From positions 62,001 through 126,000 of the forward strand of contig NZ_JAKNBL010000005.1 in assembly GCF_022410535.1 (NCBI RefSeq): DNA of 64,000 nt, written 5' to 3'. Position 1 is the first letter of the stretch. Each line of letters opens with the position of its first letter. Positions 26,348 through 34,881 of the stretch are shown piece by piece. The notes under the pieces were generated by a model that was not told where the DNA came from, did not search any database, and saw only the letters and a program-made list of their open reading frames with translations. Position numbers and translations under genes: made by a program. This stretch comes from Pelotomaculum terephthalicicum JT (GTDB taxonomy: Bacteria > Bacillota > Desulfotomaculia > Desulfotomaculales > Pelotomaculaceae).

Positions 26348-26716
26348 TTAACCTCCTTCAACTTCCCGCTCAGTCACATACCTGAGCGCTTTGTGAAATA
26401 TTTTGGTATCGTCTTCATAAAGATCGGCGCTGCTAGTTCTTTTAAAGCCTAAAGATTTCATGGTTTTGTCCACCTCGGCGGCAATAGGGGAGGTGCTGGC
26501 TGCTTTTACCCACACATCCACTTGCACGTGCACCTCAGCCATAAAGGCAGTGTTGTCTGCCCAGGCGGAATCGAAATTGGTTATCTCAAACAAAGTAATG
26601 TATTTGTCTAAGCCCTCCGGCGCTTTCAGCTGGTAGATATAAGGCCCGCCCAATAAAGCCAGCAAATCTGTGTTTTCCTCCAAAGCCGCCAGGACTTCCG
26701 GTTTGACATTGATCAT
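26348..26716 (-). CDS. Phage tail completion/terminator-type protein, 122 aa
   Basis: The size, the position directly before the major tail protein, and the pattern ITLFEITNFDSAWADNTAFMAEVHVQVDVWVKA fit gp17-like tail completion proteins of HK97-type siphoviruses, which cap the tail tube. It overlaps the HK97 gp10-like gene by four bases (ATGA). Confidence 0.75.
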   Translation of the reverse strand: MINVKPEVLAALEENTDLLALLGGPYIYQLKAPEGLDKYITLFEITNFDSAWADNTAFMAEVHVQVDVWVKAASTSPIAAEVDKTMKSLGFKRTSSADLYEDDTKIFHKALRYVTEREVEGG

Positions 26717-27096
26717 AGGTTAAGCCCCGCTTTCAAGGTCTGCCTGATGGTTTCCAACACCTGTTTTTTGCTTTCGGCTTGAGCCGGACCCATGAAAGGG
26801 CGGGCGGTCATCTTGGAGGTGCCGTACTCCAGAAATTTGCCATAAAAAAAGGGAGCCTTTGGTCCCACCTCAACGTATTTGCCGTTTTCATCCTGCTTTG
26901 GTTCGGAAATCACGATATTGTCTGCCAGGTGCTCCTTCGCCATGGCGCTGCGGGGAGCCCTTTGGCTGGCGTTTTCCTGGACGATTTTGGCTCCGGCATA
27001 GAGGGCCTGGTTCTCTGCCGGAGCGGCTCTTTGCCCCAGTTCCTTTAGCCTATCTAAAATTTCGTCCATACCTTCCAGGGTCATATTACCTGCCAC
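26713..27096 (-). CDS. HK97 gp10-family phage protein, 127 aa
   Basis: LDRLKELGQRAAPAENQALYAGAKIVQENASQRAPR and FFYGKFLEYGTSKMTARPFM are diagnostic of the HK97 gp10/SPP1 gp16.1-like family, a head-tail junction component. It overlaps the following and preceding genes by a few bases, as expected in the morphogenesis cluster. Confidence 0.9.
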   Translation of the reverse strand: MAGNMTLEGMDEILDRLKELGQRAAPAENQALYAGAKIVQENASQRAPRSAMAKEHLADNIVISEPKQDENGKYVEVGPKAPFFYGKFLEYGTSKMTARPFMGPAQAESKKQVLETIRQTLKAGLNL

Positions 27097-27424
27097 CGGG
27101 GATCACCTCCTTGCACATCAGTTCTATTACGCGGTGCCGCTCATCCTTATCGATTACCGACAGAATTTGAAATACCCGGGAGCCATATAATACCCGCATT
27201 GAAGGAGTTATCCCGGTTCGGTAGCGGATTTTAATCCGGGTGGTGACCTCCGACTGCAAGGCCCCCGCCTGGAAGTATTCTTTACCCGATATGTCCGACA
27301 CTGCTGCCCACACTGTGGCTACTGTAGTCCAGTTTTCCAGGGGGATGCCTTCTGACTTGGTAATGGTCTTGGCCTGCAAGGCAATACGCTGCCGCATCTC
27401 ACCCATTAAATCGCGCTTCTTCAT
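27086..27424 (-). CDS. Phage head-tail adaptor (head closure) protein, 112 aa
   Basis: Opening with GEMRQRIALQAKTITKSEGIPLENWTTVATVWAAV, it matches the phage head-tail joining family (HK97 gp7/SPP1 gp16-like stopper). I use the ATG at 27424, with AGAAGGGTGG upstream; a GTG at 27433 overlaps that site. It lies two bases after the connector gene. Confidence 0.88.
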   Translation of the reverse strand: MKKRDLMGEMRQRIALQAKTITKSEGIPLENWTTVATVWAAVSDISGKEYFQAGALQSEVTTRIKIRYRTGITPSMRVLYGSRVFQILSVIDKDERHRVIELMCKEVIPGGR

Positions 27425-27426
27425 AA

Positions 27427-27711
27427 TTACCACCCTTCTCGGCGGTAGGCGAATAGGAGCCTGGTCATAAACTCAATTAATGCTTTCATGTCGACTGCTT
27501 CCCGTAGTTCATAGAGATTGCCGATGGCATAAAGGAGGGCTTGTTTAACTGTTTCCGGCACCTCGGTAAATTCGGTCAGGGGAAAGCGCAGAATGTCCTG
27601 GCAGAGTTCCTCGGCGGCACCTATGAGATCGGTGATGAGCGTATTGTCTTCATCACCGTCTACTTTTAGATACAGTTTTACTTCCTCCAAAGTAAGTACC
27701 AATACGCCCAC
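27427..27711 (-). CDS. Phage head-tail connector protein (gp6-like), 94 aa
   Basis: LTLEEVKLYLKVDGDEDNTLITDLIGAAEELCQDILR is the typical start of the all-helical gp6/gp15 connector family that forms the ring under the portal. Length is normal. It follows the head fibre gene by nine bases. Confidence 0.9.
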   Translation of the reverse strand: MGVLVLTLEEVKLYLKVDGDEDNTLITDLIGAAEELCQDILRFPLTEFTEVPETVKQALLYAIGNLYELREAVDMKALIEFMTRLLFAYRREGW

Positions 27712-27720
27712 CGCCTTTCA

Positions 27721-27942
27721 TTACTCGGCTGCCATAAGTCCCGCGGCTTTAAGCTTAGCGAGGAGGGCATTGAAGTCGGTCACCAGGCCTTCAATCGTTG
27801 ATGCCGTACTGTCCGCTTGAGTTCCTGCAGGCTTAAGTTCATTACCTGCAAAGGTCAGTTTACCGCCAACCGCAATCTCAAGCGATCCGCCAATAACGGT
27901 TATCTCGCCGCCTTGCTCAGTGTAGTTTTTTACATTGCTCAT
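27721..27942 (-). CDS. Head fibre-like protein, 73 aa
   Basis: The protein starts MSNVKNYTEQGGEITVIGGSL and ends DFNALLAKLKAAGLMAAE. This is the pattern of the short head fibre proteins (phi29 gp8.5-like) encoded after the capsid in many Firmicute siphoviruses: an N-terminal capsid-binding beta part and a C-terminal helix that trimerises. A decoration role is inferred. Confidence 0.75.
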   Translation of the reverse strand: MSNVKNYTEQGGEITVIGGSLEIAVGGKLTFAGNELKPAGTQADSTASTIEGLVTDFNALLAKLKAAGLMAAE

Positions 27943-27951
27943 AACTCACAC

Positions 27952-29151
27952 CTACGCTTTCATCTTAAGTACCTTGATGGCTTCAGAGAGAATCAGCTTG
28001 CCGTCCACCCGCTGGGTTGCCTTAAATCCTACCTGACCGGTTGCCGCATAAAGCTCGTTCAGCCTTTGGAAGGAACGGCCTTGCCGATCAGCAATCCAGT
28101 AGTAGCCGAAATCGCCGAAAGCGATAGTTTTAGCCCCTGCCGCAATTGTCGGTACATAGGCTGAAGTCTTGACCGGACGATTTAAAATCGTATCCGGTTG
28201 TCCGGCAGAAATGGAGGGCTGCCACAGGTACTGGCCGTTGCCGTCCTTTAATTTTCTGATGGCTTTGACAGTGGAATCATTCATCACGAATACGGCGTTT
28301 TTGCGGTAAGGGGACTTAAGGCTGTAGAACAGATCCATGATCTCATCCACCGTAATAGCTGTTGCCGAGGCAGCAGTTACACCCAGTTCCGCTCCGCCGG
28401 TAGCGTTGAAAATTCCGGTCGGCTTGCCGGTTCCGTCACCGATGAAGAAGGATTCCTCTTCCTTGGCCCCGATTCTCCGGGCAAATTCCCGGGCGATATA
28501 TGACTCCAGATTAAAGACGCTGTCATTTAACAGTTCCTCGGATACCTTGATCATGGTTGCCAGCTTGTACGCTCCAATGGAAACCTGCCCGAAGGCATCG
28601 TCTGATTCCGGAATAGCGCCTTCTTCATCCACCCAGGAGGCGGTGCCCTTGGAGGCTACCACCGGTATTTTGCGGTCGCCGCTGGCGGTTTGGATGATCT
28701 TGGCCATGGTGCGGAAGATGTTTTCTTCTTGCAGAGCTTCGACCAGGGTACGCTCGAACTCGTCCGGAACCAGGTAGCCTCCCTCGGAATCGGTTCCCAC
28801 CTGCAGCGCGTTTAATACTTCGTATCCCGCTGCCTTGCTGCGCATGGCGTTCCAGAAGGCTCGTTTGTACTCGTCACTGGCCCGACCGGTTTTATCCTCA
28901 GGGTTGGGCTGGCCGGGCTTGCCGGTAATGGGTGTATTGACGGGTTTGTTAAGTTCCGCGTCCAGTGCCTGCTGACGCTCCAGCCGGTCGATTTCTTTGC
29001 CGAGATTCACAACATCGGCTTCCATCTTTTCATAGACGGCAACGTCCTCGGCGGAAAGGAGCCCGTCCGCGCCGCGCTTGCTGTCCAGAAAGGCTTTCGC
29101 GGCATCCCAGGCTTTGGCTCTTTTCTCCCGCAGTTCTAAAATTTTGCTCAT
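27952..29151 (-). CDS. HK97-family major capsid protein, 399 aa
   Basis: A helical scaffold-like N-terminus (residues 1-~95, LELREKRAKAWDAAKAF to LDAELNKP) is followed by the HK97 fold with LQVGTDSEGGYLVPDEF, GDRKIPVVASKGTASWVDE, and FFIGDGTGKPTGIFNATG. The N-terminal delta domain is normally removed by the prohead protease encoded next to it. The ATG at 29151 has GGGAGG upstream and is preferred over an earlier in-frame start at 29166. Confidence 0.96.
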   Translation of the reverse strand: MSKILELREKRAKAWDAAKAFLDSKRGADGLLSAEDVAVYEKMEADVVNLGKEIDRLERQQALDAELNKPVNTPITGKPGQPNPEDKTGRASDEYKRAFWNAMRSKAAGYEVLNALQVGTDSEGGYLVPDEFERTLVEALQEENIFRTMAKIIQTASGDRKIPVVASKGTASWVDEEGAIPESDDAFGQVSIGAYKLATMIKVSEELLNDSVFNLESYIAREFARRIGAKEEESFFIGDGTGKPTGIFNATGGAELGVTAASATAITVDEIMDLFYSLKSPYRKNAVFVMNDSTVKAIRKLKDGNGQYLWQPSISAGQPDTILNRPVKTSAYVPTIAAGAKTIAFGDFGYYWIADRQGRSFQRLNELYAATGQVGFKATQRVDGKLILSEAIKVLKMKA

Positions 29152-29167
29152 GGTCATTCCTCCCATT

Positions 29168-29866
29168 CTAATGTTTTAACAGGCTGAGCCGCTTTTCCAG
29201 GTAGCTGAGCGGGGTAGCGGTTTCAGGTTCAGGTTTCTTATGGGGCAGCTTTTTTACCAGCGCGTTGGTAACCGTCATTTTGTCAAAAAGATAAGCCGCG
29301 CTGGGCGGCTCGGTTAGGTGCTCTTCGGTTGTGTACAAGACTTTGTCGGCAAAGCCCAGCTCCACTGCTTTCCAGGCGTTAAACCAGCTTTCGGCATCCA
29401 TCATGTGTGAGATTTTGGTCCTTGATAAACCGGTTTTTTGTTCGTAGGCATTGATGATGCTTTCTTTAACCTCGGACAGCATGGCAATACCGCTTTGCAG
29501 GTCAGATATTTCCCCGCATATAACGGTGGCGGGGTTATGGATCATCATCATGGCTACCGGAGACATGTGAACCTCGTCCGCCGCCATGGCGATTACTGAA
29601 GCCGCACTGGCGGCAAGCCCTTCGATTTTGACGGTAATATGTCCCGGATATTCTTTTAACATGGTGTAGATCTGACTGGCGGCAAATACATCGCCACCTG
29701 GAGAGTTAAGCATCACCACCACATCACCATCCTCAGCGTTGAGCTCGTTTTTAAACTGCTTGGGGGTAATATCGTCGTCGAACCAGCTGTCCTCAGCGAT
29801 ATACCCATCTAAAAAGAGGGTGCGCTCCTTATCGTTTTTAAGCCAGTTCCAAAACTTTCTGCTCAT
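29168..29866 (-). CDS. ClpP-like prohead protease, 232 aa
   Basis: ClpP/crotonase fold with the oxyanion GGDVFAAS segment, catalytic Ser in LAASAASVIAMAADEV (near residue 98), and His in MMMIHNPATV (near 120). Phages use this protease to cut the capsid delta domain during head maturation. It overlaps the portal gene by four bases and has AAAGGAGG upstream. C-terminus ~200-232 is a charged tail, as usual. Confidence 0.94.
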   Translation of the reverse strand: MSRKFWNWLKNDKERTLFLDGYIAEDSWFDDDITPKQFKNELNAEDGDVVVMLNSPGGDVFAASQIYTMLKEYPGHITVKIEGLAASAASVIAMAADEVHMSPVAMMMIHNPATVICGEISDLQSGIAMLSEVKESIINAYEQKTGLSRTKISHMMDAESWFNAWKAVELGFADKVLYTTEEHLTEPPSAAYLFDKMTVTNALVKKLPHKKPEPETATPLSYLEKRLSLLKH

Positions 29867-31086
29867 TTTAAGGCCTCCTTTCTATCGGTATTGGCATACG
29901 CGCCCACATCTTCAAGCTTCAGCATGTTGCCGTTCATGGCATAAATATCACCATGCTCGATGGTGTTCATGTTTTCTAAAGTCCGTACATCGTTGGGGCT
30001 TAAAAAGCCGTTTTGAATACCTATGGCGTAGCCTTGCATTCTTGAGGCATAGTCGCCGCGTAAAAGCCCGTCCACCACAAAGCCCACAAAATACTGGCCT
30101 TTTTCGGATGGGCTGAGCAGAGCTTTATTCATTCCTTGCTCAAGCCTTACCAGCCAGGGTCTAATAGTATGAACTACAAAACTGATGGACTGATGCTCGA
30201 TGTTGCTGAAGGTGGCTTTATCCAAATTGGCCACCAGATGGGGCGGCACTCGAAAGATCCGGCAAATCTCCTCGGTTTGAAACTTCCTGGTTTCAAGAAA
30301 CTGCGCCTGTTCCGGCGGAATTCCTATCGGCTGAAATTTCATACCTTCTTCCAGAACCGCTACCCGGTGGGCGTTGCCGCTGCCCTGGTAGACCGCGTTC
30401 CAGCTTTCCCGGATTCGGGCCGGGTCTTTGACTACCCCGGGATGCTCTAAAACTCCGCCTGGACTGGCTCCATTGGCAAAGAATTTACCCCCGTATTCTT
30501 CGGTGGCAATCGCCATGCCTATGGCGTTCTTGGCCATAGCGATAGGAGAGTAACCCACCAGTCCATCAAAACCAAGCCCGGGAATATGCAGGATATCTTC
30601 TGGCCTTAAGATCACATATCCGGTGTTCTTGCGGTATTCGAAATAGAGCTGCCCATCAGTTGTCCGATCCACTGTCATGCGGTCGGGCAGCAAGGGATAA
30701 AGAGCTAAGATTCGGCCCCTACCGTCTCTAATTATCTGGGCATAGGCGTTGCCCCATAATAAAAGATGACTCATCAGTGTTTCCCGAAACACAAATGAAG
30801 TCATCTCCGGATTAGGCTCATCATGGAGCAGATAATATAGCTGGTGGTCTGTGGCTTTCTCCTTGCCATTGTCCGTGGATCGGTAAATATTGAGTGGCAG
30901 ACTGGCTATGGTTTCCGCCAGAATTCGGACGCAAGCATATACCGCGGTGGTCTGCATGGCCGTTCTTTCATTGACGGTTTTGCCGCTGGCGGTTCCGCCG
31001 AAGAAAAAGCTGTATGTGCTGCCATACAGACGATTTTTAGGACTTGCTCGGGGTTTCAGCAAGCCCGAAAGAAAAGGTATTTTCAT
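29863..31086 (-). CDS. HK97-family portal protein, 407 aa
   Basis: The run VYACVRILAETIASLPLNIYR, LLLWGNAYAQIIRDGRGRILALYPLLPDRM, and GHGIAMAKNAIGMAIATEEYGG-like text (SPIAMAKNAIGMAIATEEYGGKFFANGASPGGVL) is diagnostic. Twelve copies form the ring through which DNA enters the head. AGGAGGAACG lies before the ATG. A terminator hairpin only ~30 bp upstream (31114-31137) separates it from the DUF3800 gene, so expression needs readthrough. Confidence 0.96.
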   Translation of the reverse strand: MKIPFLSGLLKPRASPKNRLYGSTYSFFFGGTASGKTVNERTAMQTTAVYACVRILAETIASLPLNIYRSTDNGKEKATDHQLYYLLHDEPNPEMTSFVFRETLMSHLLLWGNAYAQIIRDGRGRILALYPLLPDRMTVDRTTDGQLYFEYRKNTGYVILRPEDILHIPGLGFDGLVGYSPIAMAKNAIGMAIATEEYGGKFFANGASPGGVLEHPGVVKDPARIRESWNAVYQGSGNAHRVAVLEEGMKFQPIGIPPEQAQFLETRKFQTEEICRIFRVPPHLVANLDKATFSNIEHQSISFVVHTIRPWLVRLEQGMNKALLSPSEKGQYFVGFVVDGLLRGDYASRMQGYAIGIQNGFLSPNDVRTLENMNTIEHGDIYAMNGNMLKLEDVGAYANTDRKEALK

Positions 31087-31113
31087 AAATCGTTCCTCCT
31101 GAAAATGGGCATG

Positions 31114-31137
31114 AAAAAAGCACCTCCGAGGAGATGC
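31114..31137 (-). terminator. Intrinsic terminator between DUF3800 gene and portal
   Basis: On the minus strand GCATCTCC and GGAGGTGC pair (one G-U) around a two-base loop and are followed by TTTTTT. It ends the DUF3800 message just before the portal gene. Confidence 0.75.
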
Positions 31138-31152
31138 TCAAATATTATGTAA

Positions 31153-31845
31153 CTATGGTAATCGAATTATGTTTAGCTTATTATGCCATCTATTAAGATT
31201 ATTCCCTTTTTGTGCTTCGAAATAAATTCTGTTCGCAACTATGTCCGCTGCTCTTACAAGTAGTTTTGATTTGGAATTGCACAATTGTAATTGTACATCT
31301 AACAGTCTGGGAAAAATTGGTGGATAAAAGGCATTGTAACTGTAATTATATGTTCCATTTCTAAATTCTTGTTCAAGCCCCTCTTTTAATTCATAATATC
31401 CATTGGTTGCGGTTGTATGTTCATCGATGTAAAAGTACAGCCGCTCTATATTATCTGGAGCAATCACATTCTTGCGAATCAAGTTTTCAAAAGCTCTTTT
31501 AACTCCAATCTTGTATGCGTAATCAAGATATCTTTGTTTATCTTTCTTGCTTTCAAAAATCCTATCCAAGACCGACTTTTGATCAATTACTGCCCCGAAT
31601 TTGTAACAGTTATTAAGGGAACGAAATAGCTTACCTTTATCCTTATTCGATAAATTAGTTGCCTTAAGTTCAAATTCTTTTGGCAAGTTTCTTGCGGTCC
31701 GGATTGCTTTTTCAGCAGCAGCATATCTGTGTGACCATTCCTCCTTAGAAAGGGTACCTAAGATTATCAAGCCGCCGAAAACAAAGATATCATTATGTAC
31801 TTTGTCAAACACTCCAGATTCATCAGAATAAATATAAATATTCAT
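31153..31845 (-). CDS. DUF3800 protein in a terminator-bracketed cassette, 230 aa
   Basis: The start MNIYIYSDESGVFD with the conserved DES G motif (Asp8-Glu9-Gly11), FVFGGLIIL, and the C-terminal ADIVANRIYFEAQKG segment identify the DUF3800 family, an RNase H-like fold of unknown activity. It is AT-rich compared with the flanking structural genes and interrupts the conserved terL-portal pair. A structured RNA and a terminator lie directly upstream (31862-31935) and another terminator directly downstream. GAGGG is six bases before the ATG. It is a 'moron'-type insertion; a toxin, nuclease or exclusion role is possible but unproven. Confidence 0.85.
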   Translation of the reverse strand: MNIYIYSDESGVFDKVHNDIFVFGGLIILGTLSKEEWSHRYAAAEKAIRTARNLPKEFELKATNLSNKDKGKLFRSLNNCYKFGAVIDQKSVLDRIFESKKDKQRYLDYAYKIGVKRAFENLIRKNVIAPDNIERLYFYIDEHTTATNGYYELKEGLEQEFRNGTYNYSYNAFYPPIFPRLLDVQLQLCNSKSKLLVRAADIVANRIYFEAQKGNNLNRWHNKLNIIRLP

Positions 31846-31861
31846 ATGAAACCCTCAAAAC

Positions 31862-31882
31862 AAAAAAACCGCCAATTGGCGG
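31862..31882 (-). terminator. Intrinsic terminator inside the DUF3800 leader
   Basis: CCGCCAATTGGCGG (31869-31882) forms a 5-bp GC stem with an AATT loop, followed on the minus strand by seven T. It lies between the structured RNA and the DUF3800 start codon, so it could separate RNA from mRNA or act as an attenuator. Confidence 0.8.
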
Positions 31883-31883
31883 C

Positions 31884-31935
31884 CTCGTGACCGACGACAT
31901 TATATGTCGCTTAAACGCTAATTCGGTTACACGAG
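31884..31935 (-). ncRNA. Compact structured RNA upstream of DUF3800 (candidate DUF3800-type RNA motif)
   Basis: On the minus strand the outer helix pairs CUCGUG (31935-31930) with CACGAG (31889-31884), continues as ACCGA/UCGGU after a two-base UA bulge, and encloses a second hairpin CGACAU-AUA-AUGUCG (31909-31895). The terminator follows immediately. A TATACT that could serve as a -10 box overlaps the 5' side, without a convincing -35. Several DUF3800-associated RNA motifs have been described by comparative genomics (Weinberg and co-workers); whether this one belongs to them is not tested here. Confidence 0.6.
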
Positions 31936-32019
31936 TATACAGCGTATTTCTACCTGCATATTAATTATATGTTTAATGAGGGCGAAAGTCAACGGAGTCT
32001 GGTTTTTTTTAATTTTACA

Positions 32020-33663
32020 TTAAATGATAATTATTCCTCTTTGATCATATACACTACCATCGTTACCCTCATGTCGAATAGCCCTATCCAACGCCATAAT
32101 CAGTGCAACAGCTCCATCAATCCGTTCGGTGCTTTTCTCTTTATCGGGCTTGATATTGCCAGCCGGGTCTGTGCGGATAAAAATATTATCCATCATCCAG
32201 CGCAGAACCGGATGACCGCCATGGGCGATCTTTTCTTCCAGGGTCAGTTTCATTAGTTCCTTGGTAGGAGGGGACATATCCTTAAACCCCTGGCCAAACG
32301 GCACCACCGTAAAACCAAGCCCTTCCAGGTTCTGTGTCATCTGGACCGCTCCCCAGCGGTCAAAGGCAATTTCTTTAATGTTGTATTTGGTTCCGAGTTC
32401 CTCGATAAAGCTTTCGATGAATCCGTAATGTACCACATTGCCTTCGGTGGTTTTAAGATACCCCTGCTTTTGCCACAGGTCATAGTTTACGTGATCGCGC
32501 CGAACACGCAGGTCGAGGTTTTCTTCCGGTATCCAGAAGTAGGGGAGAATATGAAATTTATCGTCCTCATCAACCGGCGGAAAAACCAGCACAAAAGCTG
32601 TTATATCGGTAGTGCTGGACAAGTCCAACCCGCCATAGCACACCCGGCCTTTTAGTTCTTCCGTGTCAACCTTGAAAGCGCATTTGTCCCATTTCTCCAT
32701 GGGCATCCAGCGTACTGCCTGTTTGACCCATTGGTTGAGCCTAAGCTGCCGGAAGCTGTTTTCCTCAGCGGGGTTTTGTTTTGCGCTTTCACAGGCAGCT
32801 TTAATCTTGTCGATACTTACGGTTATACCCAGCGACGGATTAACTTTTTTCCACACTTTAGGGTCAGTCCAGTCGTCATCTTCCTCCGCTCCATAGATTA
32901 CAGGATAAAACGTAGCATCATGCTTGCGACCGGCCAGCAGATCTTTGGCTTTTTGATGCACCTCATAGCAAATACTGTTGACGTTATCGCCCGCTGTTGT
33001 GATGAGGAAGTAAAGCGGCTGCATCCTTGCATCCCCGGAGCCTTTGGTCATGACGTCAAACAGTTTCCGGTTAGGCTGGGTATGCAGCTCGTCAAACACC
33101 ACGCCGTGGATGTTGAAACCATGCTTCGAATAGGCTTCAGCCGACAGCACTTGATAAAAGCTATTGGTCGGCAGGTAAATAAGCCGCTTGGTGGAGGCCA
33201 GGATCTTAACACGTTTGTTTAGTGCGGGACACATCCGCACCATATCGGCGGCAACCTCGAACACAATAGATGCCTGCTGGCGGTCGGCAGCACAGCCATA
33301 AACCTCAGCACGCTCCTCGTTGTCCCCGCAGGTGAGAAGCAAGGCAATGGCGGCCGCCAGTTCAGACTTACCCATTTTCTTTGGAATTTCCACATAAGCC
33401 GTATTGAATTGCCTATAGCCGTTGGGTTTCAGTATCCCAAAAATATCGCGTATAATCTGTTCCTGCCAGTCTATGAGTTCAAAGGGCTTACCAGCCCAGG
33501 AGCCTTTGGTGTGGCACAGGGCTTGGATGAACGCCACAGCATAGTCGGCGGCATCTTTACTGTATTTTGAATCCGGTGCCATATACTGTGTCGGTTTATA
33601 TTTCTTTAGTTTACGTATATTGCCGCCTCCTTTCTTAAAGCGAACAAAAGAAAAGAGCCTCAT
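32020..33663 (-). CDS. terL: Terminase large subunit, 547 aa
   Basis: ATPase domain with a Walker-A-like MGKSELAAAIALLL near 95 and FDELHTQPN (Walker B, ~190-200) and a nuclease domain with GGLDLSSTTDITAF (~340) and DGAVALIMALDRA near the C-terminus. It packages phage DNA through the portal. The ideal ribosome site AAAGGAGG (in the codons for residues 11-13) is followed seven bases later by ATA (Ile16), whereas the ATG at 33663 has only a poor site, so the true start is uncertain. Confidence 0.95.
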   Translation of the reverse strand: MRLFSFVRFKKGGGNIRKLKKYKPTQYMAPDSKYSKDAADYAVAFIQALCHTKGSWAGKPFELIDWQEQIIRDIFGILKPNGYRQFNTAYVEIPKKMGKSELAAAIALLLTCGDNEERAEVYGCAADRQQASIVFEVAADMVRMCPALNKRVKILASTKRLIYLPTNSFYQVLSAEAYSKHGFNIHGVVFDELHTQPNRKLFDVMTKGSGDARMQPLYFLITTAGDNVNSICYEVHQKAKDLLAGRKHDATFYPVIYGAEEDDDWTDPKVWKKVNPSLGITVSIDKIKAACESAKQNPAEENSFRQLRLNQWVKQAVRWMPMEKWDKCAFKVDTEELKGRVCYGGLDLSSTTDITAFVLVFPPVDEDDKFHILPYFWIPEENLDLRVRRDHVNYDLWQKQGYLKTTEGNVVHYGFIESFIEELGTKYNIKEIAFDRWGAVQMTQNLEGLGFTVVPFGQGFKDMSPPTKELMKLTLEEKIAHGGHPVLRWMMDNIFIRTDPAGNIKPDKEKSTERIDGAVALIMALDRAIRHEGNDGSVYDQRGIIII

Positions 33664-33700
33664 AAGAAGCTCTGTTAACCGTATATTTATTGCTCTTCAG

Positions 33701-33888
33701 TTATTTGTTCTCACCTTCCTCGCCCGTCAGGATAAAGCGGGCGTACTCGGTCTTGTAATCATTAAGGTATTAACCAGTTCGTGAAAACCTTGGGAGTATG
33801 CTTCCTGCCTAACGCGGGGGATGTCAAACATATTCGTAGCGCCGCTTTCCCTGATGGCTAAAATCTGCAACCGAATGGTTTCGTTCAT
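33701..33888 (-). pseudogene. DUF5049-type small protein gene with a one-base frameshift
   Basis: From the ATG at 33888 (GGAGG upstream, ATGA overlap with the previous gene) translation reads MNETIRLQILAIRESGATN and continues MFDIPRVRQEAYSQGFHELVN, typical of DUF5049, but then leaves the family pattern and stops at 33727. A shift of one base near 33760-33770 restores YLNDYKTEYARFILTGEEGENK, the normal family ending, with a stop at 33701. Either the gene is broken or the assembly has a one-base error. Confidence 0.75.
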
Positions 33889-34160
33889 TTGTTTTCCTCC
33901 ATTTCTGCCGACTTAGCGGCTGCCCGGCGCAGGGTATCATCGAGTTTTCTTATCTCATCCTCGCCAAATACTACCCCCAGCCCGCTACCGGAATCCCAGT
34001 TGACAAATACGGTGCCGGTATCGTCTACAAATGATACTGTGCCTTGGTCGCCGGGCCTCAGCCTGGTGTACGGGTCCTCCATACGGACCATCTCGACCCG
34101 CGTACCCGGGGGATAATATGACCTCAAAACCTTTAACATTTCAGGATTAATTTGCTTCAT
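33885..34160 (-). CDS. DUF4314 protein, 91 aa
   Basis: YYPPGTRVEMVRMEDPYTRLRPGDQGTVSFVDDTGTVFVNWDSGSGLGVVFGEDEIRKL (residues 15-73) is the complete DUF4314 domain, a small beta barrel found in phage packaging regions of Clostridia. Function unknown. Four-base ATGA overlaps on both sides tie it to its neighbours. Confidence 0.85.
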   Translation of the reverse strand: MKQINPEMLKVLRSYYPPGTRVEMVRMEDPYTRLRPGDQGTVSFVDDTGTVFVNWDSGSGLGVVFGEDEIRKLDDTLRRAAAKSAEMEENK

Positions 34161-34816
34161 GCTTCAGGCCCCTCCTCCGAATTGCGCTGGCCGTTTTTGA
34201 AAGCGGCGCTACCGGTTAGCCTGGAGAGCAGGATTTTTCGTTCCTCTTTGTATTCCGGCCCGATAAATCCTAAGCGCAGCAAGAAGCAGCGAAAGGCATA
34301 TTTTTCGTTGTCATAAGCCTTTTCGGTGGCGGTTACCCGATGCTGGTTCTTGGCCATGGCGCAGAGCGCACCGATGAAGCGGGCATAGGCGTTGACTTCT
34401 TCCGCTGCAAGGCTCCTGGAGAACCAGGGGAAACGCAGCCTGTCCTCGGTCAGTTCAATTGGCAATCTGTCTGTGTCCAGGGCTTTCTTAATAAGGGTTT
34501 CCTTGCTCTTAACCAGCCGCTCCAGATTGGCAATGGCGGCTTCGGTAAAACCTTCCCTGGGCATCTCAATAACCAGTACGTTTGGCGCTTCAAATTGAAA
34601 TCCGCGCCGGTCAAGCTCGTTTAATAGTTGCTCAAGATCTTCCTCACTGTTGTTTTCACTGGCGCTGAGGGTGCCTTCTTTGTTGACGGTAAACCCGCCT
34701 ATGACATAAGCAAAGGTCGGTGCGCCTTTGTATTCCGGCGCAGTATTCAGGATTTCGCTGATTGCCTGAACCAGTTCTTTACGTCTAGCACCGGTAACGT
34801 TAAACTTAAATTCCAT
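34157..34816 (-). CDS. Phage protein of the 'virulence-related' family, 219 aa
   Basis: MEFKFNVTGARRKELVQAISEILNT and YKGAPTFAYVIGGFTVNKEGTL match a family that is annotated as virulence-related in clostridial genomes but occurs in prophages; no activity is known. I use the ATG at 34816 with AAAGGTGG upstream; a GTG at 34828 overlaps the ribosome site. It precedes DUF4314 in the operon with a four-base overlap. Confidence 0.7.
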   Translation of the reverse strand: MEFKFNVTGARRKELVQAISEILNTAPEYKGAPTFAYVIGGFTVNKEGTLSASENNSEEDLEQLLNELDRRGFQFEAPNVLVIEMPREGFTEAAIANLERLVKSKETLIKKALDTDRLPIELTEDRLRFPWFSRSLAAEEVNAYARFIGALCAMAKNQHRVTATEKAYDNEKYAFRCFLLRLGFIGPEYKEERKILLSRLTGSAAFKNGQRNSEEGPEA

Positions 34817-34881
34817 GGGATCGACCACCTTTCTTTTTGGTAGTCATATACATCACTCTTAAGCTGTGGAATAGCAAGCCT

